Source of the DNA: Candidatus Kapaibacterium sp.
GTDB lineage: Bacteria > Bacteroidota > Ignavibacteria > Kapaibacteriales > UBA961
Assembly (NCBI GenBank): GCA_023259575.1
Contig: JALRHN010000125.1
Coordinates: 1 to 6,116 of the forward strand
DNA length: 6,116 bases
Direction of reading: 5' to 3'
Each line of letters begins with the position of its first letter. Positions within the stretch are counted from its first letter, which is position 1. The notes under the pieces were generated by a model. It saw only the letters and a program-made list of their open reading frames with translations. It did not search any database and had not been told where the DNA came from. This document shows, in pieces, positions 5,872 to 6,116 of the stretch. Made by a program: the position numbers and the translations under genes.

Positions 5872-6116
5872 TTATGTATACTTTTTAAGGCCAGATTTTG
5901 CAAAATGAAAGATATCGGGAATTGCCCTGAAAAAGTCTTTCAAAGTAAAAACCTGTTTATTAATTGCAAAACGAATTCCAAATATGGCAAAACTTACATT
6001 GTAAAAGATAGTGCCAAATGAGACCATTGATTCTGCATGAACAATACCAATTAACACAGAAGCTGTTATGCCAGCTAAACAACTAATTATTGAATTAAAC
6101 AATAGAGCAGGCATAT
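5872..6116 (-). CDS. Membrane protein, C-terminal part (gene runs off the window edge)
   Basis: At least 80 residues are visible, ending in TAA at 5874-5872. There are two hydrophobic segments, about residues 3-26 and 30-50 counted from the ATG at 6114. A basic, amphipathic tail follows, containing RAIPDIFHFAKSG. The frame is still open at the edge and the ATG lies only 2 nt from it, so this is more likely the C-terminal end of a larger protein than a complete small gene. It lies directly upstream of the glycosyltransferase with a 2-nt gap, so the two are likely cotranscribed. By context it may be a polysaccharide or glycan biosynthesis protein, for example a membrane-anchored glycosyltransferase, but I do not recognise the family. 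Confidence 0.6.
   Translation of the reverse strand, partial: MPALLFNSIISCLAGITASVLIGIVHAESMVSFGTIFYNVSFAIFGIRFAINKQVFTLKDFFRAIPDIFHFAKSGLKKYT

Noticed and set aside
1..6116. CRISPR arrays, tRNA or rRNA genes, IS elements, toxin-antitoxin or defence genes
   Set aside because: I saw no regularly spaced repeats, cloverleaf sequences, transposase motifs or defence-type domains on either strand.

Overview
The window is AT-rich DNA, roughly two thirds A+T by eye, from a member of the Bacteroidota/Chlorobi (FCB) group. The strongest evidence is the large secreted protein ending in a type IX secretion (Por) C-terminal sorting domain with a YPNP motif. The near absence of Shine-Dalgarno sequences in front of the genes fits that group. 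The exact lineage cannot be fixed from this sequence.

Layout. Positions 1-486 hold no credible gene. They contain an AT-rich stretch with a degenerate direct repeat and an AT hairpin, then an array of TGGG boxes (255-291) that looks like the MraZ operator. After the boxes comes a long leader in which an exact 11-bp inverted repeat (301-311 / 429-439) encloses 117 nt with a further strong hairpin. Next come mraZ (487-939) and rsmH (932-1903), overlapping by 8 nt. They form the normal head of the division and cell-wall (dcw) cluster. The expected ftsL and ftsI do not follow. Instead there is a 735-residue secreted T9SS cargo protein (1997-4204), closed by an intrinsic terminator (4217-4253). 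The ribulose-phosphate 3-epimerase gene rpe (4291-4968) starts about 40 nt later. On the minus strand, a family 2 glycosyltransferase (5869-4958) overlaps the 3' end of rpe by 11 nt. It sits 2 nt downstream of a membrane protein gene that runs off the right edge.

How the genes relate. mraZ and rsmH are a regulator and a 16S rRNA methyltransferase that are almost certainly cotranscribed and repressed by MraZ at the boxes. The T9SS protein may be read through from them or have its own promoter; the terminator ends that plus-strand unit. rpe is an independent central-carbon gene. The minus-strand pair is probably the distal end of a surface-polysaccharide or glycan operon.

I do not see a new defence, mobile or RNA-guided system. 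The most interesting non-textbook items are the inverted-repeat-bounded leader of mraZ, a GC-rich perfect hairpin inside rsmH, and the early break of the dcw cluster.
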